Shown here piece by piece: positions 7,388 to 8,987 of a stretch of DNA of 8,987 nt (position 1 is its first letter; each line of letters begins with the position of its first letter). The position numbers and the translations under genes are program-made. The notes under the pieces were generated by a model. That model saw only the letters and a program-made list of their open reading frames with translations, was not told the origin of the DNA and made no database searches. Source of the stretch: Deltaproteobacteria bacterium (GTDB taxonomy: Bacteria > Desulfobacterota > Binatia > DP-6); contig VBLD01000113.1 in NCBI GenBank assembly GCA_005879205.1, positions 5,924 to 14,910 on the forward strand. Reading direction: 5' to 3'.

Positions 7388-8701
7388 GTGGCGGCGCCCG
7401 TCCGCGTCGGGCTGATCGGCTTCGGGACGATCGGCACCGGCGTGCTGAAGCTCCTCCGCGCGCATCACGCCGACATCACCCGACGGGTCGGGCGGCCGAT
7501 CGACATCGTCGCGATCGCCGACCTCGATCTGCGGACCGACCGCGGGGTGTCCCCCGCGCCCGCCCGCTTCACGAAGGATGCCCCTTCGGTGATCGAGGAC
7601 CCGGCGATCCCGATCATCATCGAGCTGATCGGCGGCTACGAGCCCGCGCGACGCTTCGTCCTGGCGGCGATTCGCGCCGGCAAGGACGTGGTGACGGCCA
7701 ACAAGGCCCTGCTCGCGGTGCACGGCGACGAGATCGTCGCGGCGGCGGAGGCGCGGGGGGTGCGGCTCGGCTTCGAGGCGAGCGTCGGCGGCGGCATCCC
7801 GATCCTGCGCACGATCAAGGAGGGCCTGGCGGGCGACCGGACGGCCGCGGTGTACGGCATCGTCAACGGCACCTGCAACCACATCCTCACCACCATGACG
7901 CGCGAGGGCCGGAGCTTCGCCGACGTACTCGCCGACGCGCAACGGCTCGGGCTCGCCGAGGCCGACCCGTCTACCGACGTCGACGGCGTCGATTCGGCGC
8001 ACAAGCTCGCCCTCCTGACGACGCTCGCCTTCAACGTGGCGCCGCGCTTCGCCGACATCCCGACCGAGGGCATCCGGCGCGTCGAGCCCGCCGACATCGC
8101 GTTCGCGCGCGAGCTCGGCTACACGATCAAGCTCCTCGCGATCGCCAAGGACGGGCGCGACGCGGTCGAGGCGCGCGTCCACCCGACGATGATCCCCGAC
8201 GGCCACCTGCTCGCCGACGTCGGCGGCAACTTCAACGCCATCTTCGTGCGCGGTGCTGCACTCGGCCCGACGATGTACTACGGGCAGGGCGCCGGCTCGA
8301 TGCCGACGGCCACGGCGGTGATTGCCGACCTCATCGCGGCCGTGCGCGACCGGACGGTCGGCGACGCCGTGCGGGTGCCGCCCTGGGGCGTGCCGCATCG
8401 GGCGCTTCGCCGGCTGCCCATCCGGCCGCTCGACGCGCTCGAGAGCGAGTACTACCTCCGCTTCATGGCGCTCGACCGCCCGGGCGTCCTGGCGCGCATC
8501 GCCGGCATCCTCGGGCGCGCCGACATCAGCATCGCCTCGGTGATCCAGAAGGACCGGCGCGCGGGGACGACGGTGCCGGTGGTCCTCCGCACGCACCGCG
8601 CGCGCGAGCGAAACCTCGCGCGCGCGCTCCGCGAGATCGGACGCCTGCGCGTCGTGCGCGGCCGGCCGGTGTCAATCCGCATCGAGGACCGCCTCGGCTA
8701 G
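7388..8701 (+). CDS. hom: Homoserine dehydrogenase with C-terminal ACT domain
   Basis: A 437-residue monofunctional homoserine dehydrogenase, the usual length for the ACT-bearing bacterial type. It reduces aspartate-4-semialdehyde to homoserine with NAD(P)H, the branch point to threonine and methionine. The Rossmann motif is GFGTIG (11-16), followed by VVTANKALLA with Lys106 (101-110), GGGIPILRTIKEGLAGD (134-150), GIVNGTCNHILTTM (157-170), and DVDGVDSAHKLALL (197-210) with the catalytic Lys206. An ACT domain occupies about 355-437 (YYLRFMALDRPGVLARIAGIL) and in this family usually mediates threonine feedback inhibition. No aspartokinase is fused. It sits between alaC and thrC on the same strand; homoserine kinase, the step between Hom and ThrC, is absent from the gap and must be elsewhere. 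Confidence 0.95.
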   Translation: MAAPVRVGLIGFGTIGTGVLKLLRAHHADITRRVGRPIDIVAIADLDLRTDRGVSPAPARFTKDAPSVIEDPAIPIIIELIGGYEPARRFVLAAIRAGKDVVTANKALLAVHGDEIVAAAEARGVRLGFEASVGGGIPILRTIKEGLAGDRTAAVYGIVNGTCNHILTTMTREGRSFADVLADAQRLGLAEADPSTDVDGVDSAHKLALLTTLAFNVAPRFADIPTEGIRRVEPADIAFARELGYTIKLLAIAKDGRDAVEARVHPTMIPDGHLLADVGGNFNAIFVRGAALGPTMYYGQGAGSMPTATAVIADLIAAVRDRTVGDAVRVPPWGVPHRALRRLPIRPLDALESEYYLRFMALDRPGVLARIAGILGRADISIASVIQKDRRAGTTVPVVLRTHRARERNLARALREIGRLRVVRGRPVSIRIEDRLG

Positions 8702-8705
8702 ACGC

Positions 8706-8731
8706 TTCGCGTTCTGCTGGAGTCCCGCGAA
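8706..8731 (+). repeat. Inverted repeat in the hom-thrC gap
   Basis: Arms TTCGCG (8706-8711) and CGCGAA (8726-8731) are perfect 6-mers separated by 14 nt within the 55-nt spacer. No T-run follows, only TTTGATAG, so it is not a canonical terminator and read-through into thrC is expected. It may be a processing or attenuation element, or chance. Confidence 0.25.
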
Positions 8732-8756
8732 CCTTTGATAGTAGTATCGAGCACCC

Positions 8757-8987
8757 ATGAGCATCGCCCGGGCCTGGGGCGGGCTGATCGAGCAGTATCG
8801 CGACCGGTTGCCCGTCGGGCCGAACGAGAAGATCGTCACCCTGAACGAGGGGAACACGCCGTTGGTGCGGGCCGACCGGCTCGCGGCGGTCGTGGCGCCC
8901 GGGGTCGAGCTGTTTCTCAAGTGCGAGGGCCAGAACCCCACCGGATCGTTCAAGGACCGCGGCATGACGGTGGCCGTGACCAAGGCG
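8757..8987 (+). CDS. thrC: Threonine synthase, N-terminal fragment
   Basis: The first 77 residues of a gene cut by the right edge. The enzyme converts O-phosphohomoserine to threonine plus phosphate using PLP. The fragment shows the family start VTLNEGNTPLVRADRLA (27-43), then LFLKCEGQNPTGSFKDRGM (52-70) with the PLP-binding Lys66. The short lead before the EGNTPL motif suggests the compact (about 350-residue) threonine synthase type also found in Gram-positive bacteria, rather than the longer E. coli or fungal type; this needs the rest of the gene to confirm. The ATG at 8757 has only a weak GAG as Shine-Dalgarno. It lies 55 nt after hom on the same strand, so it probably depends on transcription from upstream. 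Confidence 0.92.
   Translation, partial: MSIARAWGGLIEQYRDRLPVGPNEKIVTLNEGNTPLVRADRLAAVVAPGVELFLKCEGQNPTGSFKDRGMTVAVTKA

Noticed and set aside
8742..8747. TAGTAT as a -10 box giving thrC its own promoter
   Set aside because: No -35-like sequence at proper spacing, and the start of transcription would fall almost at the ATG.

Overview
The window is high-GC bacterial DNA (roughly 70% by eye), densely packed with long spurious antisense open frames as expected at that composition. The gene families are an agmatine deiminase and N-carbamoylputrescine amidase pair, a FadE-type acyl-CoA dehydrogenase, a UbiA-type prenyltransferase, a membrane class III nucleotidyl cyclase, and an alaC-hom-thrC cluster. 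Together with a secreted Thr-tract protein they resemble chromosomes from deltaproteobacterial-grade lineages (the old Deltaproteobacteria or Binatota). That placement is inference from gene content and style, not a search result. I see no phage, IS element, CRISPR array, tRNA or rRNA.

Layout. 1-225 (minus): the N-terminal part of a secreted protein with a signal peptide followed by a nearly pure Thr/Ser tract that runs off the window. 226-507: gene-free gap with small inverted repeats. 508-2450 (minus): aguB then aguA, overlapping by 4 bp, a two-gene unit converting agmatine to putrescine. 2560-3699 (plus): acyl-CoA dehydrogenase, divergent from aguB. 3703-6042 (minus): membrane cyclase followed 9 bp later by a UbiA-family prenyltransferase; the prenyltransferase converges on the acyl-CoA dehydrogenase with only 3 bp between the stop codons. 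6043-6153: divergent control region with a plausible sigma70-like promoter and a strong Shine-Dalgarno. 6154-8987 (plus): aminotransferase (AlaC-like), homoserine dehydrogenase with a C-terminal ACT domain, and the start of threonine synthase.

How the genes work together. aguB-aguA form a polyamine module; the arginine decarboxylase that would supply agmatine is not in view. hom and thrC are two steps of threonine synthesis and are probably co-transcribed with the aminotransferase; homoserine kinase is not between them. The cyclase and prenyltransferase look co-transcribed, but I cannot name a shared pathway.

Most of the window is conserved metabolism, and I do not see a convincing undescribed multi-gene system. 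The points most worth checking are: a cyclase whose transition-state Arg position is His, its tight pairing with a prenyltransferase, a Cys in the RD-x-G-P motif of the agmatine deiminase, and the Thr-tract secreted protein at the left edge.
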